Source: Stenogyne calaminthoides
Lineage: Eukaryota > Streptophyta > Magnoliopsida > Lamiales > Lamiaceae
Direction of reading: 5' to 3'
DNA: 64,000 bases
NCBI GenBank assembly: GCA_037126765.1
Contig: JBBCBC010000030.1
Span: 9,508,786 to 9,572,785, forward strand
Each line of letters opens with the position of its first letter. Positions within the stretch are counted from its first letter, which is position 1. The notes under the pieces are model-generated. The model had not been told where the DNA came from and ran no database searches. It saw nothing but the letters and a program-made list of their open reading frames with translations. Both the position numbers and the translations under genes were made by a program. Of the stretch, positions 24,901-36,111 are shown one piece after another.

Positions 24901-27388
24901 CATCTTTCATCACCGATTGCAATGAGTAACGTATGAGGCCTGGCCTGCTGAAGAATTTGCTTCGACCTCCATGGATTCCGGATCGAGTGATATTGAACTG
25001 TATTTAACTTATCATCCACAATCCTTTTTGCGATTCATACAGTTGCCATAATTTTGCCCATTCTACCGTGAGTGATCATTCACAATCTGAGATAAGATAG
25101 ATTCGGTTAAAGAGTTGTGCATTAATACAAAGAATATCTCACAAAGTGAAACTAAGAAGCAATAAAGCATAACCAGAGAAAAACATTTAAGATCAATGGA
25201 TTTAAGAAGATGCGACAAATAAACATATATTACTAGATTCTCGTTTGAAAGGATGATTTTGAAAAAAAAAAAAAACTTTTGAATGAGAGAAGTAACCGAG
25301 TTTTCGAGAATAAATCGCCAAATTTGTGAAATTGAAAACTGGAATGGTTTTTGATGCGATTTATAAAAAGAGGAAAGAAGAAGACGATTTGGAAGATCAA
25401 CCGCTTTTGAAAGGATTTAAACGCTCAGATTAAGCGGTTTTTGATCGTTGGTCGAAAGGCGCGTCTGAAAACCTTTTTGGATTTAAAAAGCACGTTTAGT
25501 AGCGGTTAATACATGTCACCCACGTCCGCATTAAATGATTTGGCAGAGAATCGTCCACGGATAATAATGGGTACGGAAGGCGCAAATAATATCCGATAAG
25601 ATCCGATAAATAAGCAAAAAACAAGAGAAAAGAAAAAACGATCTCTTTGGTCGATATTGTAATCGGTCAATACCACTTGTCCATGTTGATTTCACTTGTT
25701 GATCTTAGTATTCTCACCTAAACCTTAATTTCCTTATCCTTTCCTTTTAACTTAATCTTCTTCACTTGCATCGATTTGTTGAGGTTTTGTTCAATCCATT
25801 TTCCTGAATCGTCGATTTCCTTGATCCTCCTTTATCGCCAAGTTCCCCCTTCAACCGATATTTATATTTTCCCATAGACCGATGCATCCGATTTTGGAGT
25901 TTAAGCAAATTGATCTTATACATCCCGATCGGCTTGAATGTATCGATTTTGTTGATGTAACTGATTCTTCTCGTGATCAAGTCAATTCTTGGGATAAGTG
26001 TTACCGCCAAAACTTTAGTCTAGAATAGTAATCTCTACTCCCTAAGTTAGCGCGATTTGACATCGTGAATTATCGTCCTCAATCTTTTCGATATGTTAAT
26101 CCGCCGAAATTTATCCAATTATCAACGTTGATTCCTACATCATTCTTTTTAAGCTTGATTTCTAAAAGGTTTTGAGAACTTGTATTTGCATTTGCACCCT
26201 TGCTTGGCCTCTATAAATTGACCAATTGTTTTTACAACATAACCCATTCACCATACTTATCTTCTTTGTAGAATCATGTATCCCGTGAACCCTTTATTTC
26301 CTAAGAAACTTCCCAAAAATACCTTTACCCTTTTTCAATGATTTCAGCTTCTCAAATCAACCCTTTTTTCCTTATCGTTGTTTTCGCTATCAGTCAAAGA
26401 TTTCACATACGACAATTGTTTGCAAAGCTTTTCTACCACCACGGCGCGGTTCTGGCACATTGCGTAACCGGTAAAGACTTCTCCTAACCGTATGCACCTT
26501 GTGGTGTTCATCGTTATGACGCGACTACCATCAAATGTATTCTTAGTCCGAAAATGAACGTGAGTTTGATATCGATCTTGATCAGTCAACAACCGATCTT
26601 CGATATCACCTCACCATTTAACAAATTTTGGAAGCCCGGACTCTTTTCTTAGGGCTCCCCGCTTAAAAAAAATCCATCAAGGCGGCGTCATCCCATTTTC
26701 TTGATCTTGACCTGCAGCGCCTTGATATATTCTTTCTTTAAAGCCTCTCTCACCCTTGTTAGTGGGGGGAAAATGAGAGATCGATTTTAAAATCTCTCTC
26801 CCTCGCTTCCACTGGGTTAGGGATGAGGGTTTAGGTTATAGGTTTAGGGTTTAGGGTTTTTGGTTATCACTTATGTCGCGACCTCCAGGGTCCTTTTGTA
26901 CTTGTATCTTGTAATGTAACCCCGACCTTTCGGTCTTTATCAATGAAAAGTTCTATTATTCCATTGTTGTGTAAAATTCCTGTATCTTTATGCGATTTTA
27001 AGCTTTAATCTTGTGAATACCACTTGTAAATCTTGCTTGTTTGAATATCGACTTAATCGACTCATAAAAGATGTAAAATAATCCAACCGATTTAATCAGA
27101 TATTCCTTTTAAAATGAGCGTTTCCTTTAATCGATAAACCTTAACCATTCGCCTTTTTTAACACGATAATCTGTCAAAATCGATTTAGATTTCTCACATC
27201 AGTTCAACTTCGATCTTTTGATCACCGAGATACCAAACTTCAATGATTTCTTTCAACTTTAGTTAGTCTCTTAACGGTAGGTTCTTACGAGAGATCATTC
27301 CATCAAACATTTTAGGCACATTTTCTCCAAGATCCGGGCCCTAAATTCGTTGCACAATTCTCTAAATCGATCTCAGCTAGTGACTTGG
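21986..27388 (-). other. Long 3' region of the Sirevirus-like element, possibly with an extra env-like ORF remnant
   Basis: Sireviruses often carry an additional open frame after pol, sometimes called env-like. Here the minus strand shows short Lys/Arg-rich pieces, such as RKKKRKQAKAEKRRRRRSSS in 24034-24219, and other charged low-complexity stretches (22470-22890, read on the minus strand). I see no transmembrane segment or known domain, and no frame above about 90 codons. The function is unknown. The env-like label is inference from position. Confidence 0.35.
26826..26862. repeat. Short telomere-like TTTAGGG-type run
   Basis: GGGTTTAGGTTATAGGTTTAGGGTTTAGGG holds about four plant telomere-type heptamers, two perfect and others off by a base or two. 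It lies inside the retrotransposon 3' region, so it is not a chromosome end. Confidence 0.6.
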
Positions 27389-27955
27389 TTAGAATATCGA
27401 CTTTTCGTATATATCGGTATGAATCTTTTCCATTCCGATATTCTTCTTTTCAACATGATCTCTTATAAAATGGTGTCCGACATCCACATGCTTGCATCTT
27501 GTATGTAGAACGGATTTCGGAGATTCTTGATAAAGACTATTACTTGGCATGTATAGATACATTGTTAGGCTTAATGTTATTATCCTCGATTCGACTAAGC
27601 GAGCGATTGGGAACAACGGCTTCCTTCGCAAAACCATATATTCGCGCTCAAGAGTAGATGTCGAATCGATGTCTCGCTTTTTAAACCACGAGATCGCTTT
27701 ACGCCCTAAGAACCACACGCTCTCGAAAGTGGATTTTTCATCGATCTTGCAACCTCCATAATCGAATCGCATACCCACTAAGCTCTGTAGATTATCATCG
27801 ATGGTAAATAAACCAAGATTTACTAGTCCTTCAGGGATATACTTAAGAATCCGGCAAGTCGCTTCTAGTGGCTTATCATTGATTTGCTCGAATCGCACAT
27901 ACACCTCATCAAGGTTATATATCCGTCTGTTGGCGCCAGTATAGTAGAGATCCAA
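27389..27955 (-). pseudogene. Copia RNase H region (Sirevirus-like)
   Basis: A 188-codon frame, the longest open stretch of this element. Motifs in order are RILKYIPEGLVNLGLF, then GGCKIDEKSTF, FLGRKAISWFKKR, and HTRCKHVDVGHHFIRDHVEK near the C-terminus. These follow the plant Copia RNase H pattern, whose activity removes element RNA from the RNA-DNA hybrid. Compared with the family several core positions look altered: an F-DYGGCKID string stands where Y-S-D-A-D-x-A-G-C is usual, and LEREYMVL stands where A-E-A-E-Y-x-A is usual. It is probably inactive even where open. Confidence 0.75.
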
Positions 27956-28985
27956 TGAGGGCCCTATATTCCTTCCGATTTGTTTTTCTCGACCATCCTA
28001 AATACGGATCCATCTTGAATCCGGTCATCATAGAATTTTGGCTTCCTACAATTTGAACTCCAAACTTAGCCAATAAATTCTGTGTGCATTTGCTGGCGAG
28101 ATGAATATCCTTCGCGACTTTGCTTCGCGAAGACCCGTAATTCATATCGACCCATCATGGACATCTCGAACTTCCCTTTGCATCGGTTCTTTGAATCTTT
28201 CACATAGACTTTTGTTAGGGGATCCGAAGATGATGTCGTCCACGTAGATCTGAACCATCAGAATATCTTCTCCATCTTCTATTCTGAATAAGGTTCTGTC
28301 CACTGTTCCTTTAGTGAACCCACGTCGATCAAGAATCGAGAGAGTGTATCATACCAAACTCGAGGAGCTTGTTTTGAACCATAAAGATCTTTTTTTCAAA
28401 ACGGTACACTTGGTTGCCCTTTTCAAAGCCCAGGTTGTTGGACATAAACTTCCTCTGCTAGTACCCCATTTAAGAAAAGCACTCTTTACGTCCATCTCGA
28501 TACCCTTGATGTGAACCCTCTCATGGGAAGCATATGCGAAGTTGATTAATAGCTTCTAAAGCAGCCGGTGCAATGGTCTCATCATAATCAATTCTTTCCG
28601 ATTGAATACCCCTTAGCAAACCGATCTTGCCTTATTTACGTGATGACGTTTTTCATCTCTCTTGTTCTTGAATACCCACTTCGTGCCAATAACGTCTTGA
28701 TGACTTGAAGTGCGTCTACCGGTTCCCAAACTTGATTTACCGAATCGTTCCGGCTCTTCCCCGATGGCTAGAATCCGACTTAGGTCTTGTAGAGCTTCCT
28801 CTATTGTTTGTTGGTTCCTTCATAGACAGATAACAATAATACACTTTTCCTGTCGAAATCTAGTTTTGCTGTCGTCTGGGTCTCCGATTATCGGATCGAT
28901 TGGATGGCCCGGTTATCCGAGGTCCTTCGCTTACGATTTGGCGGTTTGGAGAACATCGTCCGTTTTACGATAAAATTTCATTACT
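27956..28985 (-). pseudogene. Copia reverse transcriptase region (Sirevirus-like), frame-broken
   Basis: The minus strand encodes the catalytic YVDD at 28235-28246 in the context VQIYVDDIIFGSP. Upstream of it lies LYGSKQAPRVWYD (about 28350-28390), and downstream YRALIGSLLYWRQQTDI (27915-28145 frame). These are the palm and connection motifs of Copia RT, which copies element RNA into DNA. Several frame changes separate the motifs. Confidence 0.8.
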
Positions 28986-30503
28986 AGCGATTGGGAATTG
29001 TGGAGTTATGATCCACTTGATAAGAACAAGTCTCACCGATGTTGGACTCATCATGTCTTGCGATATGCATTACGTTAAGAACTTTAGAGTGTTCCCGCGA
29101 ACCGGATGGTTCGATTAATCTGCCTCTGTTCGAACTCTTCATTAACCCGTTGATCGTACCTTTAAATATCAATGATCCGTGTGAATCAACTAGATCTTCG
29201 GAATGTATATTGTTGTTTTTTGATTCTTTTCCTTGATCGTTAGATCCGTTTTCGAACATCGGAGTTCTTATTGATCAGGTACATCTTGTTCTCACGTTCT
29301 CTTTCTCTTGATCGAAGATGCTTCATCAAAGACTACATAGGGGTGTTTCTTCCACAAGTAGGTTCATCTGTTGTGAATTCAAAGCCTTCCTAGATGGGAT
29401 AATATCCTAGAAATATACCCTCATCTCGACTTGGCCTCAAAAGTTCTTCAACCTCTTCCCTATTGTTGTGGCATGGTTAATTTTATACCAAAAAACACGT
29501 GAAGTAGAGACACGAGGCTTTCCGTCCTTCCATACCATGGTGCGGGGTTTTGTAGCGAGCCCAAATAAGACATCTCGTTTCCGTATGGCATGCGGTACAT
29601 TTGCTTCATTTTAAATAATTTTGGTATCGCATGTTCAACAATATTGAAGTAGCACCCTTTCAGAGTTCTGCTCCTCCTGCTCAAATTACCCATTTTGTCA
29701 GGCGCCCTTGCAATTAGAGCAAGTTTCATATCAGATAATTAAACTTCAGAGCAAAATCAAGAAGAGTTCGTAAATTTCAGACTTTTATCCTATCCGATTT
29801 TACTATCACCGACACCCCTTCTCTCATTTTGTAATCTTTTGAAGAAATTTCGCATTCTAGGTCGCTCTATTCTTCTTTGTAAGAATATAACCTGTAAATT
29901 TGGCCAGTCATCCACGACACAGAGGTATTTGCGTCTGAGACCGATCGTAATCGGTCCAACAGATCCATATGAAGGAAATAAAGATCATCGACGCCGGTCC
30001 CGGAATTCCTCGAACGTAAGCTGACTAAGTTTCTTTCCTCGATATTTAAAGATATGTCTCATCTTGAAAATACTTCATTCGAAGTCCTTCTACTAGAGAC
30101 ATCCTCGCTATTTGTTAAGAGTTTTAAAGTTCGGGATGATCTATCTTTAAAGGTGAGCTAACCTGCTACTTTTTGAACTCTTGATAATTAGTATGCATTT
30201 TCGGGCAATCTGCTCTAATCAACAGACGTCTCCTTTCTCGGGAATCCGGGCCAAAAATCTGTTGAGTGGTTTCGATTTTGATAAAGCATTGATCACCGAG
30301 AACTCAACACCAATCCGTTGTCGCACTCAGAAACCTGGAGAAAAGTTGTGTTTGCATCTTCACATACGCAGACTCCAAAGCTATTTGCACATCATCATTC
30401 TCTCAGTGGTTCAAATCTTTGGTATAACTAAAGTTATTATCACCAAGAGCACAATACCGCCTTTTTCGTTCTATGTAAGAGCCGAGGAGATGCTTCGCTT
30501 CGG
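28986..30503 (-). pseudogene. Copia integrase and upstream region (Sirevirus-like), frame-broken
   Basis: The frame at 29460-29729 (minus) reads like the integrase C-terminal half: RRSRTLKGC near the place of N-R-T-L-K-E, then NPAPWYGRTESLVSLLHVFFGIKLTMPQQ, matching the usual P-x-E-x-W-x-G-x-K-P...F-x-V-F-G-C. The catalytic D-D-E set and the HHCC zinc motif could not be placed with confidence in 29730-30500, where frames change often. The protease is expected near 30300-30500, but its D-S/T-G site was not found. Confidence 0.6.
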
Positions 30504-32467
30504 TCATGTGCTTTGAAGCATCCTATCGATGTACAGATAGTTGCTTTCACACCTCGCTTTGTCGCTGCAACCACGCCGATCTCGCAGAATCAGATCGAGC
30601 TTTGGGTACCCTTTTGGATTGGGTCCCTGGTGGGTTAGGATTAGTTTGGGGATCCACATACAAGCGAGCACTTTATTGTGATCAGTTAGATCGGAGGCCC
30701 AGTTTGTCTCCATGTCATCAACATAATCATACGCTCTTTTATATGCTTTTTCTGTTTTGTATGATTATTAAAAATGTGAACCTTGGATGAATTAGAAGAT
30801 TTGAGTTTATCTTTTCTCGTTTGTCTTTCTTATCCATGATTATGGTTACAAAAAGGTAAATACAGATTTACGATTATATAGGGGTAGGTACGAACACTGC
30901 ATCAAAGATTCATATCTTTTTCGGATAGGTGGTTTTTAGGTTACGAAGCATGCTTATTAGGCGGTGACCTGATCGGGTCTCGCATTGTACTTCCCCTTTG
31001 CTAAAGTTGTCTTTTCTCGGATTCCCGACCGCTGATTAAAGGAGATTTCTTCTGCAGAACTCAGTTCTTCATGATTCCTCTACCGATGCTTACCAGTCCA
31101 TTGCTCCTTCCGGTTGTGCACCGCCTTTGAATTCGCTTCAACTCCTTTCCTTTATTAGATACATATTTGGCTTTTTATCTTTTGTTTTAAACCGCCTGAT
31201 TTACACCTTTTAGATGGAATGTGCTTTGAGGACGTGAAGGGTGTCACACAAGTCCCTTTATTAATCGTTGTTCTAAAAACAGGCTACTGTTGTTCTAACG
31301 GTTTTAGATGATTAGAGAACCCATTTTCTTGGCTTGCATTTTTGAACTTATTAGATTTTAGACTTTCATGCTTTTGGGAAATGTTTCATCGAATTTGAAG
31401 TTTAGAGATTTTGAAGTCACTACCTTGTCAAGTTTGTTAATTGTCACCGATTCTTGATCTCGGCTTTCTCTCGATCGCAAGTTTTAACTTCGAGAATTTT
31501 AAATTCCCGCCTAAGCTTCTCGAAAGTAGGCTTCACCGATCTAAGTTCAGAGGCTTTACATACAGATCATTTTCTTTAGTGTTTCGATTATTTCCGGTCC
31601 TCAAATTTTACTTATTTCAAATTTCCATCTATAAAGAGGTTGGTTCATCAGATTGAGATCCTCACAATCGGTCAGAGTAGAAATGGTGTCAACTTCCTCA
31701 AAGAGGTACTATATGCGGCAGTTTAAATCAAGAGTTTGAGGTTACTCCCCGTGATTGGTCCTCCTCGCCATCAGGCAGATCTCATCATCGTCCAAGAGAA
31801 TATCGACCGCTTATGGTCAACATCATCGGGCCACATCAGCAGGTCTTGCCAGAGGGAGATCCGGAGTCCTCAGAGGGTGAGTAGTAGGAATCGGCTAATT
31901 CTCGCCGACGTTAACCATGGCCCTTTCCGTTCCTATAACGCTGTTTCTTCATTGCCTTTTCTTCCCTTTCGCTACGTCCGGCAGTCATGCTATAGACTGC
32001 TTCACAGCTTGAAGACGTATCTGATCCACCGATCCTTCTTCCGTGAATCACTCATTCGTGATGACCCATCGTGATTTCCCCTTCTCATAGTAGTCCCATT
32101 TCTTCTGACCGATTGTTATCTCTTCCTTCTCCGTCTGGATTATCTTTTTCTCTTTCATCTTCATGATCCCTTCATCATCGACCGTTCTTTTGGAGATCTC
32201 ACATGATCTCCTATCTCGCCCTGGCCATGTTGATAGTCCTTATAGAATCTTCGATACTTACCAGTTGACGTTTGATTTCAAGTCGTAAGCAGAGCGATCT
32301 TCCGCCTTACCTATTATATTCCCAACAAAAGTTCGCTGCCTTCGTTTCACGTACCGGGTCGCTTAAAGAATCGATTTTTGATAGCTGAGGTCAGCCGGCA
32401 TTCTATCTTTCATCACTTGTCCTTCTAATCAAATTTTGAACTCTGTGGAGCTTTAAGGCTCAAGAAC
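30504..32467 (-). pseudogene. gag and gag-pol linker of the Sirevirus-like element, heavily degraded
   Basis: A piece resembling GPNPKGYPK (30504-30713, minus) matches the G-P-x-x-x-W-V-P-K linker found ahead of the protease in Sirevirus-type Copia. Upstream to 32467 should be gag, but I can read no zinc knuckle or capsid motif in one frame. The assembly gap begins at 32468. Confidence 0.4.
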
Positions 32468-32967
32468 NNNNNNNNNNNNNNNNNNNNNNNNNNNNNNNNN
32501 NNNNNNNNNNNNNNNNNNNNNNNNNNNNNNNNNNNNNNNNNNNNNNNNNNNNNNNNNNNNNNNNNNNNNNNNNNNNNNNNNNNNNNNNNNNNNNNNNNNN
32601 NNNNNNNNNNNNNNNNNNNNNNNNNNNNNNNNNNNNNNNNNNNNNNNNNNNNNNNNNNNNNNNNNNNNNNNNNNNNNNNNNNNNNNNNNNNNNNNNNNNN
32701 NNNNNNNNNNNNNNNNNNNNNNNNNNNNNNNNNNNNNNNNNNNNNNNNNNNNNNNNNNNNNNNNNNNNNNNNNNNNNNNNNNNNNNNNNNNNNNNNNNNN
32801 NNNNNNNNNNNNNNNNNNNNNNNNNNNNNNNNNNNNNNNNNNNNNNNNNNNNNNNNNNNNNNNNNNNNNNNNNNNNNNNNNNNNNNNNNNNNNNNNNNNN
32901 NNNNNNNNNNNNNNNNNNNNNNNNNNNNNNNNNNNNNNNNNNNNNNNNNNNNNNNNNNNNNNNNNNN
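32468..32967. other. Assembly gap of exactly 500 N
   Basis: All 500 bases are N. The round number indicates a placeholder of unknown true size. It separates the 5' part of a retrotransposon from the middle of a PPR-like gene, so the join deserves care. Open frames through the N run are meaningless. Confidence 1.
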
Positions 32968-34075
32968 CTTCATGCAATTCTGAACTAATGCATTATATTA
33001 AGCTTGGACCAGATTCTCGTCCCTAACTTCCCAAATATTTCTATCGCAGCATACGATCCAATCGCCGTGGCACACAATTTGAGCATGCGGTCATAACGAC
33101 CAGTTTGTGTTTTCTTAAATGACACCTTATGCTTCTTATCTCGTGAGACATCTTTTCTCAGAATTGAAATGGTGTTGTTTGTCAGTCTTGACAACCATGG
33201 CATGATTATAACATTTTCAGCCTTGTCTGTCTCTTCAAATTCATCATCCCATTCTAAGTCCATCTCATCTGCACTGAAAAGCAACTTTAGCTTTCATTGT
33301 TCTAATCACATTAGTCTTGAATCGAGTTTAGAAATTAGTAGCAAAATATATAGGATTTCACCATTAAAATTGCCACTAAAAGTTAAGCTCTTTGGACAAA
33401 ACTATCATTCATGAACAATGTGAAAAGAATAATGAATACCGACAAACATCAAAGTGGCATTTGCATATTCGTAATTCATGTCAATGATATCTGCGTTTAT
33501 ATCTAACAAAATTCAAACAAGTATCCATACCAGACAATATGCTGGAGGCATCCGATAACAGTTGCTTCGCTGATTCATCTGATTCATCTACGGGGAAGGA
33601 ATACAACACCAATTGTTAAAAACCAAGCATACAAATTAAGATACCAACACCAAATTCTAATTTAAAAATATTGAATTAATAAAAAAACATTCCTCTAGAT
33701 ACCTTCGTCGTCGTCTCTGCAGTCGGATGTCAAACTGTCACTGACGATAGAAAAGAGAGAGGAATCAGAAGCATCAGAAATTGTCGAATTGGAGGAGGTT
33801 TTCAAAGACGGCGGCGCTTTGTAGTTCTTCAGAAGGAGTTTAGCTTCACGGGAGGCGGCGGCGGAGGGTTTGATTGAGGAGACATACTGTTTCAAGGCAG
33901 CATCGTCGGATGATGCTGAGGTGGAAGGCTTCTTCTTAGCGGCGGTGGCGGACGACGACGGTGGTCCAAAAGAGGAACGCCTCTTGTGCGCGGCGGAGGT
34001 TTTGAAACGTCTAAACGAGAGTATAGTGGCGGTACGGAGGAGAGAGACTAGGTTTTGGGCCGTTGAAGCAGGCAT
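32968..34075 (-). CDS. N-terminal part of a PPR-type organelle protein (At4g21880/At4g04790-like), partial
   Basis: Transcription is on the minus strand, with the ATG at 34075. Exon 1 (34075-33703) encodes MPASTAQNLVSLLRTATILS, an Arg/Ser-rich, acid-poor start like a mitochondrial presequence, then Ser/Ala-rich sequence ending DCRDDDE. The donor GTATCT, a short exon 2 (about 33589-33530, DESDESAKQLLSDASSILS) and exon 3 (from about 33275, DEMDLEWDDEFEE) join in phase with GT-AG borders. Exon 3 carries FKKTQTGRYDRMLKLCA, EIFGKLG and, after a frame slip near 33005-33020, YNALVQNCMK. That resembles, from memory, the start of the PPR tract in a small plant mitochondrial PPR group. The rest is in the gap. 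PPR proteins bind organelle RNA. The family assignment is tentative, but the gene structure is well supported. Confidence 0.6.
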
Positions 34076-35400
34076 AGGACATTTGCGTGCGCGCGTGTGT
34101 GAAAGAGAGTCAGCAGAAAATGCAGTGGTTTTATTCGGGTTCGGCCCGTTTTCAGTTTCCCTCTTTTTTTTTCAGATTCTTTGGTTCATTTTTAGGGGAT
34201 GGAGAAAGGGAATTTGTGTTAATGGAGTCGGGTCGGGTATACGGGTGGGGCGGGATACCCGATTTCTATATTGGAACTTGGAAGTTGGGAAGCATGAAAA
34301 GGCTGAGGAAAGGTAGGACTTCCCAAGTCCCGAATAGGAAACTTTTGCTTCTATTCCGAGATTTGTATTATGTTTTGTTTTTTTATATTTAGGCATTTTT
34401 AAAAGGAAAAAAAAAAAAAAAAAATTAATAAGGGAGAGAAAAAATTCTCCACTGCATCTTTGTTAGTTTAATCAATCGAACAAGTTATAAATTGAAAAAA
34501 ATATGATCAAGTAACAAACACTTATAGGAGAGAGTTAATGTGATTCAATCTCCCAGAGTATTTTGGTTGTTTTCAATTTTAAGGTGATTAAGATTTAGAT
34601 CTTTTTTAAGTGGTAGATTTAGATTTTTTAAAAAAAATCGCCTATAATTAAAGTAGTTAAGTTCAGATACATCAAGTCTGCATCATGCCAGACCGCGATA
34701 AACAGATCTTAGAAATATCAATTTGTTCTTACTAAAATATTCAACTTTTGTATACTAAAACGCGTGCAATTATATTTTACGATGTTGCACGCTTTGATGT
34801 CTTAAATTGAATGTTTCAACGCAACAAACTAACTATGAAGTCAAGATAAGACACTGCGTAGGAGAGACCCACTCGTTAAAAGTCAATAGTGTTTTTTAAA
34901 CGTTTTTCAATTAAAAAATAATTCATTTTAAAGCGGAATAATAAATTTAAAGCATAAAAATAAAGAATATAATCATTATACATAATTTTAATAGAATTGT
35001 GAGAGGTTTGTGGGCGACGAACTCATGTTAGAAATGGGTTCCTATTTATCATTTAAACTCCAATTTGCTTTAAAATATAATTGAGGTAGCAAAATAGACA
35101 TGCATAATTTATAGTGCTTCACAGTTTCAATATTTCTACATCTCATCCTTCACTCAATGATTCGACCCTATGTATGAGTTGGATCTTTTTCACCCACTTA
35201 GGGCTTTCTAACTAAAACAATTTCAACATACACTGACATCTTACAAACACAATTTTATCGAGTTTTAAAGTTAAAGGTATTCAATTTTATAGGATTGTCA
35301 TTTTAAATGAGAACATTTATACATATCTAATAATAAAATGTTGGGTCAAAAATTGGGCCAAAAAATTGTTATAATGTTTTAATAAAATTTTAAATGTCTT
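34076..35400. other. Upstream flank of the PPR-like gene and AT-rich DNA
   Basis: The frames at 34087-34392 on both strands overlap the likely promoter and 5' leader and show no domain, so I leave them out. At 34735-34875 a degenerate inverted repeat with GTGCAATTATATTTTACGATG and TTGCACGC resembles the hairpin at 3329-3431. Nothing else is recognised. Confidence 0.5.
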
Positions 35401-35408
35401 AATAAATT

Positions 35409-35510
35409 TGATGTAGCTCAAATGGTATAAACAATAGTATTTTTTATCTTCTTTGTATGTAAGAGTACAAGGTTCAATTCCCCATATCTACCTCACATAT
35501 ATATTAATTA
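35409..35510 (+). mobile_element. SINE-like, tRNA-derived sequence
   Basis: A-box-like TAGCTCAAATGGT (about 35414) and B-box-like GGTTCAATTCC (about 35471) are spaced as in a tRNA-derived SINE head. Short TA-rich sequence follows. The degenerate boxes suggest an old copy or a tRNA pseudogene. Confidence 0.5.
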
Positions 35511-35817
35511 TTTTTTAATATTTTTTAAATTATTAATATTATTTTTAAATTTTTGAACTAGATCTATTTATACATATATAATAACAAAATATTATACTAA
35601 AAAAGAAAAAAAATTAAAAAAAAAATATTACAAAATTTTGAACTAAATCTATTTATGCATATATAATAACAAAATATTATACCCAAAAAGAAAAAAATTC
35701 AACAAAAAATTATTAAAAATTTATCATAAAATTTTAAAAGTGATACATTAATGATTAATAATATAAAATGTTATATTTTGTAGTTGATATAGATATATAT
35801 ATTTTTTAAATCAGTTG

Positions 35818-36111
35818 CTCCTTTCATTTTTTTTAGATTGCTCACTTGATTTTGACATGGGTTTTGATGAGAAAATTCTTTATTAATATTTGAAGGTAAT
35901 AAAATAGTTTTTTGATAAGGGTATTTTGTCAATTTTAATGAATAAGATAAAAAAATAAGTTAATTTTGTATGTAATTATTAGTGACATGTGATGTAATTT
36001 AGTGATGTTTGTAAGGGGTAGCATGGACTGTATAATTATTTTATTACTATTTTGAGTATGTGATAAAAGATGGATTTTTTGGATTTTGAGCAATCAAAAA
36101 AAGACGAGAAG
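35818..36111. mobile_element. Stowaway-like MITE
   Basis: The left end CTCCTTTCATTTTTTTTAGA with ATTGCTCA is mirrored by the right end GAGCAATCAAAAAAAGACGA. The length is about 290 bp, AT-rich and without coding capacity. The terminal sequence recalls the CTCC(C/T)TCCGTCC ends of Stowaway elements mobilised by Tc1/Mariner transposases. The flanking TA target site is not clean. Confidence 0.5.

Larger units (their letters stand above)
20442..32467 (-). mobile_element. Sirevirus-like Ty1/Copia retrotransposon, 5' end lost in gap
   Basis: Read on the minus strand from 32467 down, the order is gag/protease linker, integrase, reverse transcriptase, RNase H, a region of about 5.4 kb without clear domains, a polypurine tract (AAAGGGGGAAAT, 21973-21984), then the 3' LTR. 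IN before RT identifies Copia. The VQIYVDDIIFG context and the long 3' region fit Sireviruses. No frame longer than 188 codons remains. It lies just downstream of ABCB copy A and runs into the N gap, so its 5' LTR is not seen. The ORF-like fragments on the plus strand inside it are shadows. Confidence 0.8.

Noticed and set aside
32425..32977. Two minus-strand open frames of 174 and 182 codons
   Set aside because: They consist almost entirely of undetermined N positions and carry no information.
33870..34392. Plus-strand frames of 148 and 101 codons opposite the PPR-like gene start
   Set aside because: They overlap exon 1 and its promoter on the other strand and show no domain. The minus-strand gene has consistent splicing and a homologous C-terminal part.
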